A DNA stretch of 64,000 nt from Deltaproteobacteria bacterium (lineage in GTDB: Bacteria > Desulfobacterota > DSM-4660 > Desulfatiglandales > Desulfatiglandaceae). The notes under the pieces are model-generated. The model saw nothing but the letters and a program-made list of their open reading frames with translations, did no database searches and was not told where the DNA came from. The translations under genes were made by a program, and so were the position numbers. Location: positions 1 to 64,000 of the forward strand of contig JAIPDI010000013.1 of assembly GCA_021737785.1 (NCBI GenBank). The letters run 5' to 3'. How positions within the stretch are numbered: position 1 is the first letter of the stretch; each line of letters begins with the position of its first letter. Positions 33,840 to 42,772 of this stretch are shown one piece after another.

Positions 33840-35324
33840 TTACTTGAATGGGTCCCAGCGAATGGTCTGCTTCTCGTATGAAGGCGGAAAAAGCTTCAAG
33901 AACTCGTCGTAATAGTATAACTCCTTGAATGTGGCAAACGGCAGGCCGTAAGCGGCTTTGGGTCTCTGTTTGATCTCGCCCGGATCGATCTTCCGCGAAA
34001 CCAGCTCATCCATCACATCATCCATGCCCGACCCCATGGCAAACCGCAGTTTTTCCCGATTGGCGATCTTCTCGGGAAGCATATCCCTGCAGGCCTCCCG
34101 CAGGATATATTTTTCCACCTGATTTTCGCCGTAGATCTTCCAGTCCATGGGGATCTTCTTGCTGAAGGCCACCACGCTTGAATCCAGAAAAGGGGCTTTA
34201 TAGGCCACTGAATTGGCCATCCACCCCCGATCCAGTCTTCTCAGGGCCGTGTTATAGGAAATATCCAGCAGTTTCTGGGCCAGACGCTCCCGTTGTTCCG
34301 AACTCTTGACCTTGGGGTTTTTCAGGACCATCCGATAGCCGCCGAACAACTCATCGGCGCCTTCCCCCACCAACACGGCATTGCTGTGAGACTTTACAAT
34401 CTTGGAGGCATAGTAGTTTGAAAGGATTCCCGATATGCAGTCCTCATCAAAGCTTTCCAGATACCATATGGAATCGGAGACGAAATCCACGATATCGGAT
34501 TCCGTGATTTCATAGATGTAGTGTTTCAGCCCCAAGAAATCCGCCATGAGTTTAGCGTTTTCCAGGTCCGGTCCGGGCGCGCTCTGAACCGCCACGGTAA
34601 AAAGCTTCAGGTCGGGGTTGTACTCCTTTGCAATGGCAGCAATAATAGAACTGTCCAGTCCTCCGCTCAAAGATACGGCCTCCACCCCTTCCATCCGCTT
34701 CCGAACGGCCTGTATCATGAGTTCCCTCACTGTCTTTATGGCCTCATGCAGGTGGCCGAGTTGGGGCGTTTCAGGAACAAAGGGGTCATACTCCTTCAAC
34801 CCTTTCTTGGTGCTGTATATCTGCCCGGGGGCAAGCTCCTGAACGTCGAACTGAATATGATCGATGAGCCCTTTCATTTCAGAACAGAAATAAAATACGT
34901 TGTCGTGGTCCCCAAAGAAGAGAGGTCTGGCACCCACCGGGTCCCGTGCAAGGATGACCTCTTCGTCCTTTTCCACCACTGCGCAGACAAAACTCCCATC
35001 CAAACGTGAAAAGCAATTCCGTTCATACTTTTCCCAGTATTCTATGAACAAATCCAGATCGCTTTGACCCTCCGGCCGATCATTGAAGAGTTCCCCGTCA
35101 AACAGGATATAGGGGGGATCGTTATTGATCGACGTGCAGTGGGTGGTCCTGGGGCCCAGGTTGATCTCGCATGCCCCGACGGCCCCGCGATTGTCAGGCA
35201 GCGTTCTGACGTGGACATTATCCGGCCCACGGTGCCGCGTCAGCTTGATCATCTTTCCCAGCGGCTTGGTGCTGTCCTCTTCAATTTTTCCATGCTGCGA
35301 TACGATTCCGCAAATACTTGCCAT
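33840..35324 (-). CDS. Asparagine synthase-like amidotransferase 2 (divergent glutaminase)
   Basis: A 494-residue paralogue. The start is MASICGIV, so Cys-Gly is at position 5; GGAGG stands 9 bases before the ATG, supporting this start. The glutaminase domain has RHRGPDN, but the usual NGE is FDGELFND and the SDxE patch is SDLDLF, so glutamine use may be impaired. The synthetase domain is complete: SLSGGLDSSIIAA, VGEGADELFGGY and YKAPFLDSSV. I infer an ATP-dependent amide or lactam-forming ligase that may take ammonia or another amine in place of glutamine. It lies between the MttB 2 and DAO genes, same direction, with gaps of about 100-125 bases. Confidence 0.85.
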   Translation of the reverse strand: MASICGIVSQHGKIEEDSTKPLGKMIKLTRHRGPDNVHVRTLPDNRGAVGACEINLGPRTTHCTSINNDPPYILFDGELFNDRPEGQSDLDLFIEYWEKYERNCFSRLDGSFVCAVVEKDEEVILARDPVGARPLFFGDHDNVFYFCSEMKGLIDHIQFDVQELAPGQIYSTKKGLKEYDPFVPETPQLGHLHEAIKTVRELMIQAVRKRMEGVEAVSLSGGLDSSIIAAIAKEYNPDLKLFTVAVQSAPGPDLENAKLMADFLGLKHYIYEITESDIVDFVSDSIWYLESFDEDCISGILSNYYASKIVKSHSNAVLVGEGADELFGGYRMVLKNPKVKSSEQRERLAQKLLDISYNTALRRLDRGWMANSVAYKAPFLDSSVVAFSKKIPMDWKIYGENQVEKYILREACRDMLPEKIANREKLRFAMGSGMDDVMDELVSRKIDPGEIKQRPKAAYGLPFATFKELYYYDEFLKLFPPSYEKQTIRWDPFK

Positions 35325-35426
35325 TTGAAAAAACCTCCATATATGATGGTCCCGTAACAGGCGATGAATTCGAGAACTCCAGTGGATTCGCCGGAAATCA
35401 CGAGACAGTTAAAATGACCTATTCTA

Positions 35427-36641
35427 TTATGTGACGAAAATCCTGCCCAGGTTGGCTGTGGTCAGGGGATCTTCCATATACATTCCCAGACCGATATTTC
35501 TGATGGAATCCATACCGCGATCGTCGTACACCGGTATCTCTATTTCCGGTGCATCCTCAGGGGTGACCTCCCGGGCGATCTGGATGGATTTTTCCAGCTT
35601 CTCAAAGGAGAAATCGATCAGGTATCTTAGAAAGGCAAACGGATGGCGGATCATATGGACCCCATATTTCTTGCAGAGTGCCTGGCCCATCCGCGCATCG
35701 GCATAGGCCTTTTCCGTGGGGTCTTCTTCATGGGTGGTTCCGGCGCTCTGAAAGGTCGGGATATCCAGCATAAGGTTCAGGTGGGCCATAAGGATGTTCA
35801 AGAGATTATGGCTGACCAGTCCGTAATTCGGGTTGTATTCAATACTGGGATCCGCAATGGTCGGATAGCCTGCATGGACGCAGGTCGTGCCGGGGTTGAG
35901 CAACTGGGCCGCGCAGATGCCGAAGAGGACCTCGGCATGGGTCATGGAAAGCACCCCGTTATAACAATAAGGTGCACTGATGCCGGCCATCGGCATCGCC
36001 GAGATAAAGACCGGAAGGCCCGCTTTGACTACCTTTACAAAATGGTCGGAAAAGTTTTCATTCACCTCCAGCGGGGGCCGCGTGAGGCAGAAGACGACCA
36101 TGATATCCTTTCGTTCGGCGTAGATCTCCTTGGCCCGCTCCAGCGATTTATCCGAGGTCACCGCAAAATACAGCGGTTTGCTGCAATTCTCGGCCATGAT
36201 ATTCATCTGCATGACCTCGTCTTTCAGTTTAATGCCCCTCCCCATCCCGGCTACAGGCTCACGGGCATCGGCGATCTGTGCAATACGTTTGGCATGTTCA
36301 GGAGTGGGAAATATACCTCCGGTCCCTTTTTCGTCGTCATACACATAGGGGGCCGTTCCCCCGATGAAAAAGCTGTTGCGGGGGACAAAAAAGTCGGATA
36401 CCCCTGGGACCGTTTCAAGGCATCTCTCAACCAGCCCGGATGTCACATATATCCGATTATCATAGACCACGGCCTCACCCTCGGCCGTAAAGGGCTCAAA
36501 CACCTCTTGCATCTCCGGCTGCGTGCAGCCGACGCCCAGATTCTCCAATATCCACAACGCATCCTGATGCGACTTGAGCAGCATTTCGACGGCGTCGTTA
36601 CCTAAGACCGCCTTTGATGCTTCCACCTGTTTCGTATTCAT
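35427..36641 (-). CDS. MttB-family (trimethylamine methyltransferase-like) protein 2
   Basis: A 404-residue paralogue of the protein at 29996-31174, in the non-pyrrolysine MttB branch. Shared landmarks are SHQDALWILENLGV, FIGGTAPYVYDDEKG, NCSKPLYFAVTSD, SAMPMAGISAPYCYNG and NPGTTCVHAGYPT. It is the first gene of the leftward run MttB 2, amidotransferase 2, DAO. A regulatory region with two palindromes lies about 235-265 bases upstream. By eye the two MttB proteins are perhaps 40 percent identical, so they probably act on different substrates or steps. No corrinoid protein partner is nearby. Confidence 0.85.
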   Translation of the reverse strand: MNTKQVEASKAVLGNDAVEMLLKSHQDALWILENLGVGCTQPEMQEVFEPFTAEGEAVVYDNRIYVTSGLVERCLETVPGVSDFFVPRNSFFIGGTAPYVYDDEKGTGGIFPTPEHAKRIAQIADAREPVAGMGRGIKLKDEVMQMNIMAENCSKPLYFAVTSDKSLERAKEIYAERKDIMVVFCLTRPPLEVNENFSDHFVKVVKAGLPVFISAMPMAGISAPYCYNGVLSMTHAEVLFGICAAQLLNPGTTCVHAGYPTIADPSIEYNPNYGLVSHNLLNILMAHLNLMLDIPTFQSAGTTHEEDPTEKAYADARMGQALCKKYGVHMIRHPFAFLRYLIDFSFEKLEKSIQIAREVTPEDAPEIEIPVYDDRGMDSIRNIGLGMYMEDPLTTANLGRIFVT

Positions 36642-36874
36642 TATTCTCTCCTCTTAAAGGTTATCAGAATCCGATCTTGAGCCGGGACATCCGCTCAACC
36701 CGCCCGCCGCCGGATGGCACATAGAAAAATCCGTATCACTTTAGCTCGAAGATAAAGCGGTCATCGGATGTTGGGGCCGGCCTTTTGCCAATTTTTTCAG
36801 AGGCCTACAGGGTTACAAAAACACAACTATTTTTAGGGTTTTTCCTGATTTGATTTGATACCATGCGACAACAT

Positions 36875-36906
36875 ATGATATCATATCATGTTATTTGAGT
36901 TGAAAT
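36875..36906. promoter_or_regulatory. Candidate operators upstream of the MttB 2 operon
   Basis: ATGATATCAT (36875-36884) is a perfect 10-base palindrome inside a longer near-palindrome. ATTTGAGTTGAAAT (36893-36906), read on the minus strand, is ATTTCAACTCAAAT and matches 13 of 14 bases of the site at 45885-45898 upstream of amidotransferase 3. The first could be the MarR site, the second a shared site for the adjacent XRE-cupin regulator. Confidence 0.45.
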
Positions 36907-36993
36907 AATCATACAGCAAACAATATGGCGTGTCAAGGAAATCTTGGATTTTGTTTTAATGTATTTAAATTATTGGGGATAAGTAGTAAGGTG

Positions 36994-37210
36994 GAAGCTG
37001 AAAGCTCAAAGCTCAAAGCTCAAAGGGGAAAGGGGAAAGGGGAGAGGGGAAAGGGGAGAGGGGAAAGGGGAAAGGGGAAAGGGGAAAGGGGAGAGGGGTT
37101 ATCAGTTATCGGTAAATGGAAGCTGAAAGCTTGAAAGCTGAAAGCTCAAAGGTGAAAGGGGAAAGGGGAAAGGGGAAAGGGGAAAGGGGAGAGGGGTTAT
37201 CAGTTATCGG
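36994..37210. repeat. Composite heptamer array, 31 units in perfect register
   Basis: The 217 bases divide exactly into 31 seven-base words: gaagctg, aaagctc x3, then runs of aaagggg and agagggg, then ttatcag, ttatcgg, taaatgg, aagctga, aagcttg, aaagctg, aaagctc, aaaggtg, five aaagggg, agagggg, ttatcag, ttatcgg. Register holds even where the word changes completely. The ttatcggtaaatggaagctg segment recurs inverted at 63972-64000. Confidence 0.95.
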
Positions 37211-37221
37211 GAAGAGAGGAC

Positions 37222-37270
37222 ACCCCGGTGAAACCCCTTCGGGAACTCCTTCGGAGTTGTTTCACGGGGC
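37222..37270. repeat. Hairpin element copy
   Basis: CCCCGGTGAAAC pairs with GTTTCACGGGG, enclosing a second hairpin cttcgggaactccttcggag. It belongs to the same family as 25229-25352 and 61229-61275. Confidence 0.6.
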
Positions 37271-37300
37271 AGGGAGGACGGGAAACAGCGGGGAAGCCCT

Positions 37301-37335
37301 ATGCTCCATGCCCCATGCTCCCTGCTCCATGCTAC
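37301..37335. repeat. Heptamer array (5 units) touching the marR stop
   Basis: atgctcc, atgcccc, atgctcc, ctgctcc and atgctac follow in register, and the last unit contains the marR stop codon (complement of cta at 37332-37334). Confidence 0.8.
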
Positions 37336-37823
37336 GTGACGTCCAGATCCTGCACATCCAGCATGTCGGTGAGCCGTTTCAGGGTCAGTGCAATGTCGTC
37401 GATATCGCTGGGAGAAAGCTTGTTAAGTCCGTCAATAATCTTGTGCTGTATGGGGGGCGGGGCATTTTCAGCGAGTATTTTTCCGCTTCGGGTCAACTCC
37501 ACCGTAATCACCCGGCGGTCATGTGAGATCCGTGATCGTTCAACAAGCCCCTTTTTCTCCAGCCGATCGATAATACCCGTAACCGTGCTGGAATTGACCA
37601 TCACATGTCTCGCAATCTGGGACGGGGAAAGGGGGCCGTTTTCGTGAAGGGCGATCAGACAGTTGATCTGAGCCGCGCTCACATTGTATATCTTGTTCAG
37701 TTCCTTTGTATAATGCTCCCCTGCCTGCATCAATCTGCGGATCGCATAGATGATCTCCTTGGTTCGTATGGTATGGATATCTTCAGGATGATCAGGGGGA
37801 ACACTATTATTTTTTTGAGACAT
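37332..37823 (-). CDS. MarR-family transcriptional regulator
   Basis: A 163-residue winged-helix regulator. The recognition part is LSPSQIARHVMVNSSTVTGII followed by DRLEKKGLVERSRI and the wing SHDRRVITVELT, all typical of MarR. Helices on both sides form the dimer. It lies between the leftward MttB operon and the rightward betaine transporter, and could control either. Family members usually repress and are released by small phenolic or other ligands. A palindrome at 36875-36884 is a possible target. Confidence 0.92.
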   Translation of the reverse strand: MSQKNNSVPPDHPEDIHTIRTKEIIYAIRRLMQAGEHYTKELNKIYNVSAAQINCLIALHENGPLSPSQIARHVMVNSSTVTGIIDRLEKKGLVERSRISHDRRVITVELTRSGKILAENAPPPIQHKIIDGLNKLSPSDIDDIALTLKRLTDMLDVQDLDVT

Positions 37824-37897
37824 GATGGTTCACCTGTGAAAACAAGATTTTTCTGTCTGTTATCATAAAGGAGATTCCCGGGCAATAGAATAATAGC

Positions 37898-38090
37898 ACC
37901 TTATGCCCTGGTCTTCCGTCATGAAAAACAAAAAAAATATGGCCATCCTTCCACTGCACGCTTAGCCTTCCGTCATTCCGGCACGATTCCAGCCGGAATC
38001 CAGAAATACGGGGGGCTGGATTCCGGCTAAGGGCATGCCGGAATGACGGGACAGCACACAGCCTTTTGGTTGCGGTTATCCGCTTTAGAA
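37898..38090. repeat. Palindromic REP-like element, copy 1 (193 bp)
   Basis: A near-identical copy, same orientation, is at 61341-61533. Outer arms CCGTCATTCCGGCA (37970-37983) and TGCCGGAATGACGG (38036-38049) are perfectly complementary over 14 bases; inner arms GCCGGAATCCAG and CTGGATTCCGGC pair over 12. It fills most of the 37824-38128 gap. There is no open frame for a transposase, so it is a non-autonomous element. Confidence 0.9.
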
Positions 38091-38128
38091 CTTCACAATA
38101 ATTGAGAGAAGCACGGGATGAAACGCCG

Positions 38129-38887
38129 ATGATCCGATTGATGCACGTTTCCAAATCATTTGATAACGGCCGTTCCCTTGCGGTAAAGGATCTCTCCCTG
38201 AGAGTGGAACCGGGGGAAACCCTGGTCCTTCTGGGATCGTCCGGGTGCGGAAAGACCACCACCCTCAAGATGATCAACCGGCTCATCGAACCGACCGCAG
38301 GAACCATCGAGGTGGGGGGGGAGGATATCATGACCCAGGACCCGGTCACATTGCGCCGGCGGATCGGGTATGTGTTTCAAGGGATCGGCCTCTTCCCCCA
38401 CATGACCGTGGGCCAGAATGTGGAAGTCGTTCCCCGACTCTTGGGCTGGTCGGTCCAAAAGCGGAAAGCGCGTGCCGACCAGCTACTGCACCTTGTGGGA
38501 CTCCCTTCACCGGAATTCGCCGCCCGGTTCCCGGACGAACTCTCCGGGGGACAGCAGCAGCGGGTGGGCGTGGCCCGGGCCCTGGCCGCCGACCCTGCCT
38601 ATCTCCTCATGGATGAGCCCTTCGGGGCCCTCGATGCCCTGAGCCGTGAATCACTGCAGCAGGAATTGCTCACGCTTAAGAAGGAGCTCAAAAAGACCAT
38701 TGTCTTTGTGACCCATGACATCTTCGAGGCCCTCCTGTTGGGTGACCGGATATTGATCCTCCATCAGGGGAGACTGGAACAGATCGGGACCAAACAGGAG
38801 ATCCTGTCTGCGCCGGCCACCCCCTTTGTTCGGGACCTTTTTGCCAAACCCGCCAGACAATTGGCGGACTTTGAAGGGATGACCTGA
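38129..38887 (+). CDS. OpuCA/ProV-type ABC transporter ATPase (quaternary amine uptake)
   Basis: A 252-residue ABC ATPase. Walker A is GSSGCGKTT, the signature LSGGQQQRVGVARAL, Walker B LLMDEPFGALDALS and the switch VFVTHD. FQGIGLFPHMTVGQN is typical of the glycine betaine/choline importers OpuA and OpuC. No CBS domains follow, so it is the short form. The frame opens at a TTG (38102), but the ATG at 38129 gives the normal MIRLMHVSKSF start. It overlaps the next gene by one base. Direct contact with the MttB cluster suggests import of its substrate. Confidence 0.9.
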   Translation: MIRLMHVSKSFDNGRSLAVKDLSLRVEPGETLVLLGSSGCGKTTTLKMINRLIEPTAGTIEVGGEDIMTQDPVTLRRRIGYVFQGIGLFPHMTVGQNVEVVPRLLGWSVQKRKARADQLLHLVGLPSPEFAARFPDELSGGQQQRVGVARALAADPAYLLMDEPFGALDALSRESLQQELLTLKKELKKTIVFVTHDIFEALLLGDRILILHQGRLEQIGTKQEILSAPATPFVRDLFAKPARQLADFEGMT

Positions 38888-40524
38888 TGGATACGGCGAC
38901 CCTGAGCGCGCTCATCTCCGAACGCCTCCCCGAACTCTGGCTGCGAACGGGTGAACATCTCATGCTCACCGGGTGTTCTTCCGGTGCGGCAATGCTGATC
39001 GGAATACCTCTCGGAATGCTCGTATTCCGAAAGTCCTGGCTGCGGAACCCTGCCATGGCAGTCATCGGCATCCTTCAGACCATCCCCAGCCTGGCCATGC
39101 TCGCCTTTCTCCTGGCCCTGCTCCACAGGATCGGAGCCCTCCCCGCCATCATCGCCCTGACCCTTTATGCCCTCCTTCCCATTGTCCGCAACACCCTCAC
39201 CGGCCTGGAAGGCGTATCCCCTCAGGTAATGGAGGCAGCCAAAGGGATCGGGATGACCCACGGGCAGCAAATGAGCATGGTCCGTATCCCCCTGGCTGCG
39301 CCGGTGATCGTCGCCGGGATCCGAACCGCAGCCGTTGTCGGGGTGGGGATCGCCACCCTTTCCGCATTTATCGGGGCCGGGGGGCTGGGTCAGTTCATCA
39401 ACCGCGGCCTCGCCCTCTCCAACACCCGTCTCATCCTTTTGGGCGCCATCCCCGCCGCCCTCCTCGCCCTTCTGATAGACTTTGCCATCGGCGCATTCGA
39501 ATGGGGGCTGCGGCCTGAAAGAAGACGCGGCAACAGAGGACCAGTTTACGCCGTGATCCGATTGACGGCGAAAATTATTCCCATCCTGCTGGTGCTTGCA
39601 GGCATATTCGTCTATCTCACAGGGCCCTATGCGCACACATGGCTGACATCCTCATCTTCCCGGTCCGAGACCGGGAAGATCGTCATCGGAACAAAGAATT
39701 TTACGGAACAGCTGATATTGGGCGAGCTGATGGCCCAGATCATCGAAGCCGAAACCGGATTGACAGTGGAACGGCGGTTCAACCTCGGCGGCACCATGAT
39801 CTGCCACGGGGCCCTGGTCAACGGCGAAATCGACCTGTATGCCGAGTATACCGGGACAGGACTGGCCGCCATCCTCAACTCGCCCGGCATATCCGACCCG
39901 GAGGATGCCTTAACCCATGTGCGGAAGGCATACCGCAACCGCTTTAATGCCCATTGGCTTCAGCCCTTCGGGTTCAACAACACCTATGCCGTCACCGTCC
40001 GCAAGGAGGACGCCATTCACCATAAGTGGGGCTCGGTTTCTGATCTTGAGAATGCAGCCCCTCAGCTCCGCGCCGGATTCACTGCCGAATTCATGGAGAG
40101 ACCGGACGGCTATCCCGGCCTGAGGAGGGCCTATGACCTCCAATTCCTGGAGGTAAAGGATCTGGACCCCGCCATTATGTATCAGGCCATGGCCAACCGG
40201 GAGGTGGATGTGATCTGCGCCTTTGCCACGGACGGGCGGATTGCCGCCTATTACCTGACGCCGCTGGAGGACGACCGGGGCTTTTTTCCTCCTTATCAGG
40301 CGGCCCCGGTGGTAAGGGCGCAATGTCTCACCGCCTATCCTGAAGTGGAGGAGGCGTTGTCCCTCCTTGGAGGCAGTCTTGACAACGCCGCCATGCAGCG
40401 TCTTAACTTCGAGGTGGATGGAAAAAAGATGCGACCGGCGGATGTCGCCAAAAAATTTCTGAAGACCGGGTTGAAAACAGGAGACCCGGAGCAACCTCGG
40501 TCCCGCGCAAATTCGGATCCCTGA
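38887..40524 (+). CDS. Fused OpuC-type permease and substrate-binding protein
   Basis: A 545-residue fusion. Residues 1-215 form an OpuCB-like permease with six helices and the EAAKGIGMTHGQQM coupling loop; a further helix near 235-250 links to an OpuCC-like binding domain (about 270-510), starting IVIGTKNFTEQLILGE and including DLYAEYTGTG. The binding domain faces outside and selects a quaternary ammonium compound such as betaine or choline. Such fusions are known in several phyla. The tight one-base overlap with the ATPase gene shows they are one unit. The last 30 residues are polar and probably disordered. Confidence 0.92.
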   Translation: MDTATLSALISERLPELWLRTGEHLMLTGCSSGAAMLIGIPLGMLVFRKSWLRNPAMAVIGILQTIPSLAMLAFLLALLHRIGALPAIIALTLYALLPIVRNTLTGLEGVSPQVMEAAKGIGMTHGQQMSMVRIPLAAPVIVAGIRTAAVVGVGIATLSAFIGAGGLGQFINRGLALSNTRLILLGAIPAALLALLIDFAIGAFEWGLRPERRRGNRGPVYAVIRLTAKIIPILLVLAGIFVYLTGPYAHTWLTSSSSRSETGKIVIGTKNFTEQLILGELMAQIIEAETGLTVERRFNLGGTMICHGALVNGEIDLYAEYTGTGLAAILNSPGISDPEDALTHVRKAYRNRFNAHWLQPFGFNNTYAVTVRKEDAIHHKWGSVSDLENAAPQLRAGFTAEFMERPDGYPGLRRAYDLQFLEVKDLDPAIMYQAMANREVDVICAFATDGRIAAYYLTPLEDDRGFFPPYQAAPVVRAQCLTAYPEVEEALSLLGGSLDNAAMQRLNFEVDGKKMRPADVAKKFLKTGLKTGDPEQPRSRANSDP

Positions 40525-40723
40525 AGCGGCGTCAGGCCATTGCGCCTCGCCGTAATCCCCCACGACCCATGCATTTCCCTTGCCCGAAACGTCCGTATCT
40601 TCTATAATTCCCCCACACCACGCCCATTCACCTCACCTTTCATCGTTTCATAGGACCCGGGCGGTCCGCTCCTGAGACCGGTGAGACCCTAAGCCCCTTC
40701 CGCAGGGAAAGGAGGTAGCCGAA

Positions 40724-42745
40724 ATGATCCGCGAGCAAGAAGATCTTCGCTTTACGGCATCCCAGACGGAGAGACTGCAACAAGCGCATGCGGCCATGAA
40801 GGAACGGTTTCAGGAGATGGAGGCCCGGTACCGGGCGCTCTTCGAACGCTCCCTTTACGGTATTTATCTCCATGATCCGGAGGGAAATTTCCTGGATGCC
40901 AATGAGGCGGCCCTTCGGCTCCTCGGGTACACAAAAGAGGAATTTCTATCCCTGAATTTGCAGTCGGTGCTGGGTGCGACCCAGGCCAGGGACGCCTATT
41001 CAAGGATCTCGGAGATCCTGAACCAAGGGGCGGCAAAGGAGACAAGGGAATACAGTCTCAGGACGAAAGATGGAAATACCCTATGGGTCGAGGTGGATGT
41101 TTCTCTCATCTACCGGGAGGGGAGACCCTACGCCATCCAGGGTGTGGCCAAAAACATCACCTTATCAAAGCAGGCAAAACAGGCACTGAGGGAGAGCGAA
41201 CAAAAATATCGAACCCTCTTTGAGCAATCCGTGGATGCGGTTTATATAACCAGCAGGGAAGGAACCTTTCTGGATGCCAACCCTGCCCTGCTGGACCTTT
41301 TTGGGTACACCAGAGAGGAACTGCTCGGCGGTTTCAATGTCCGGCAGCTGTACTGCGACCCAAGAGGCCGGGACGCCTTTCAGGAACAGATCGAAGAAAG
41401 GGGCTTTCTCCGGAACTATCCGGTTACCTTTCGCCGAAAGGACGGCACAGAGATCGATTGCCTTCTGACCTCTTCGGTCCGGCGCTCAGAAGATGGGACC
41501 ATGCAGGGGTACCAGGGAATCATCCGGGATGTGACCGAACAGAAGAAGGCGGAAAAGGCCCTGCAGGACAGGGAGGCCCATTACAGGGCCATGGTCGAGG
41601 CATTTGACGGCCTGATCTATATCTGTTCCAGGGATTACCGGGTGGAGTTCATGAACCAGCGGTTCATCGATCGTACAGGCTATGACGCTACAGGGGAGCT
41701 CTGCTACAAGGCCATTCACAACCTGGATACGGTGTGCCCATGGTGCGTTAATGAACGGATTTTCAAAGGGGAGACCGTCCGGTGGGAGGTCCTCAGTCCC
41801 AAGGACAACCGGTGGCTGTATGTCGTGAATACGCCTATTTTTCATGCGGACGGGACCATGTCCAAGCAGGCCCTGATCCTCGATATCACCGACCGAAAGA
41901 AGATGGAGCAGGACCTGCAGGAGAGCACGGAAAGGCTGAAGTTCTTTGCCTACTCTGTTTCACACGATCTCAAAGGTCCGGCCATCGGGGCCTATGGATT
42001 TGCAAAACGGTTATCCGAACGATACCGGGATTCCCTGGATGAAACCGGCAGGCTTTATTGCGATCAGATCGCGGCCGCCTCGGAGCAGATCGGGGCGCTG
42101 GTGGACCAGATCAACCTTTTTATCGCATCAAAAGAACTCCCGCTTAACATCGAGACCATAGATGTCAAGGAGATCCTCGACAGGGTTCGGGAGGATTTTT
42201 CGCCGCAGCTCCAGGTCCGTCAAATAGACTGGCAGGAACCGGACCGAATACCTCCCCTTAACGCGGACCGACTTGCCCTCTCCAGAATACTCCGAAATCT
42301 GGTGGATAATGCGCTCAAATACGGTGGAACAGCCCTGAGTCACATTTACATCGGGTATTGCGAAGAGGAAGACCGTCACCTCCTTTTTGTAGAGGACAAC
42401 GGCCCCGGAATAAAAGGAGACGACGCACAAAAGATCTTCGGGGTTTTCATGCGCAGAAAGGATTCCAAAGGCGTCCAGGGGACCGGGTTGGGTCTTGCCA
42501 TCGTAAAGGAAATGGCCGAACAGCACGGGGGCCGGGCCTGGGTGGAGCCGGGCGCAAAAGGGGGGAGCACCTTTTATGTCTCCATCTCCAAGGACCTCTC
42601 TCCGGGCCATGGGCAGTGTCCGCCTGATCGAGATGACAAAGGGGAAACCGGACAAGGCCGGCCTGATACTCCCCAAGTCCGTAAACCACCGGTCCGTTCT
42701 TCCCCGCAGGGATCGGGCGAAAATCACTGCGCGAATTCACGCTGA
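40724..42745 (+). CDS. PAS-domain sensor histidine kinase
   Basis: A 673-residue soluble kinase. After a coiled-coil start come three PAS domains: about residues 35-150 (YRALFERSLYGIYLHD), 160-280 (YRTLFEQSVDAVYIT) and 285-400 (YRAMVEAFDGLIYIC, with a CYK...C.WC cysteine patch). The dimerisation box FFAYSVSHDLKGPAI carries the phosphorylated His. The ATPase domain has NLVDNALKYGG, VEDNGPGI and GTGLGLAIVK. No membrane segment is present. The last 45 residues are polar and low complexity. AAAGGAGG lies 8 bases from the ATG. There is no response regulator nearby; the KaiC/XRE/cupin gene begins 27 bases downstream. Confidence 0.92.
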   Translation: MIREQEDLRFTASQTERLQQAHAAMKERFQEMEARYRALFERSLYGIYLHDPEGNFLDANEAALRLLGYTKEEFLSLNLQSVLGATQARDAYSRISEILNQGAAKETREYSLRTKDGNTLWVEVDVSLIYREGRPYAIQGVAKNITLSKQAKQALRESEQKYRTLFEQSVDAVYITSREGTFLDANPALLDLFGYTREELLGGFNVRQLYCDPRGRDAFQEQIEERGFLRNYPVTFRRKDGTEIDCLLTSSVRRSEDGTMQGYQGIIRDVTEQKKAEKALQDREAHYRAMVEAFDGLIYICSRDYRVEFMNQRFIDRTGYDATGELCYKAIHNLDTVCPWCVNERIFKGETVRWEVLSPKDNRWLYVVNTPIFHADGTMSKQALILDITDRKKMEQDLQESTERLKFFAYSVSHDLKGPAIGAYGFAKRLSERYRDSLDETGRLYCDQIAAASEQIGALVDQINLFIASKELPLNIETIDVKEILDRVREDFSPQLQVRQIDWQEPDRIPPLNADRLALSRILRNLVDNALKYGGTALSHIYIGYCEEEDRHLLFVEDNGPGIKGDDAQKIFGVFMRRKDSKGVQGTGLGLAIVKEMAEQHGGRAWVEPGAKGGSTFYVSISKDLSPGHGQCPPDRDDKGETGQGRPDTPQVRKPPVRSSPQGSGENHCANSR

Positions 42746-42772
42746 AAACCATTCCAGGGGCAAAGATCATAT

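Noticed and set aside
29996-36641. Pyrrolysine-containing MttB
   Set aside because: Both MttB frames run full length without an in-frame amber codon, and they resemble the shorter non-pyrrolysine branch.
36994-37210. CRISPR array
   Set aside because: Units are 7 bases with no spacers and no cas genes nearby.
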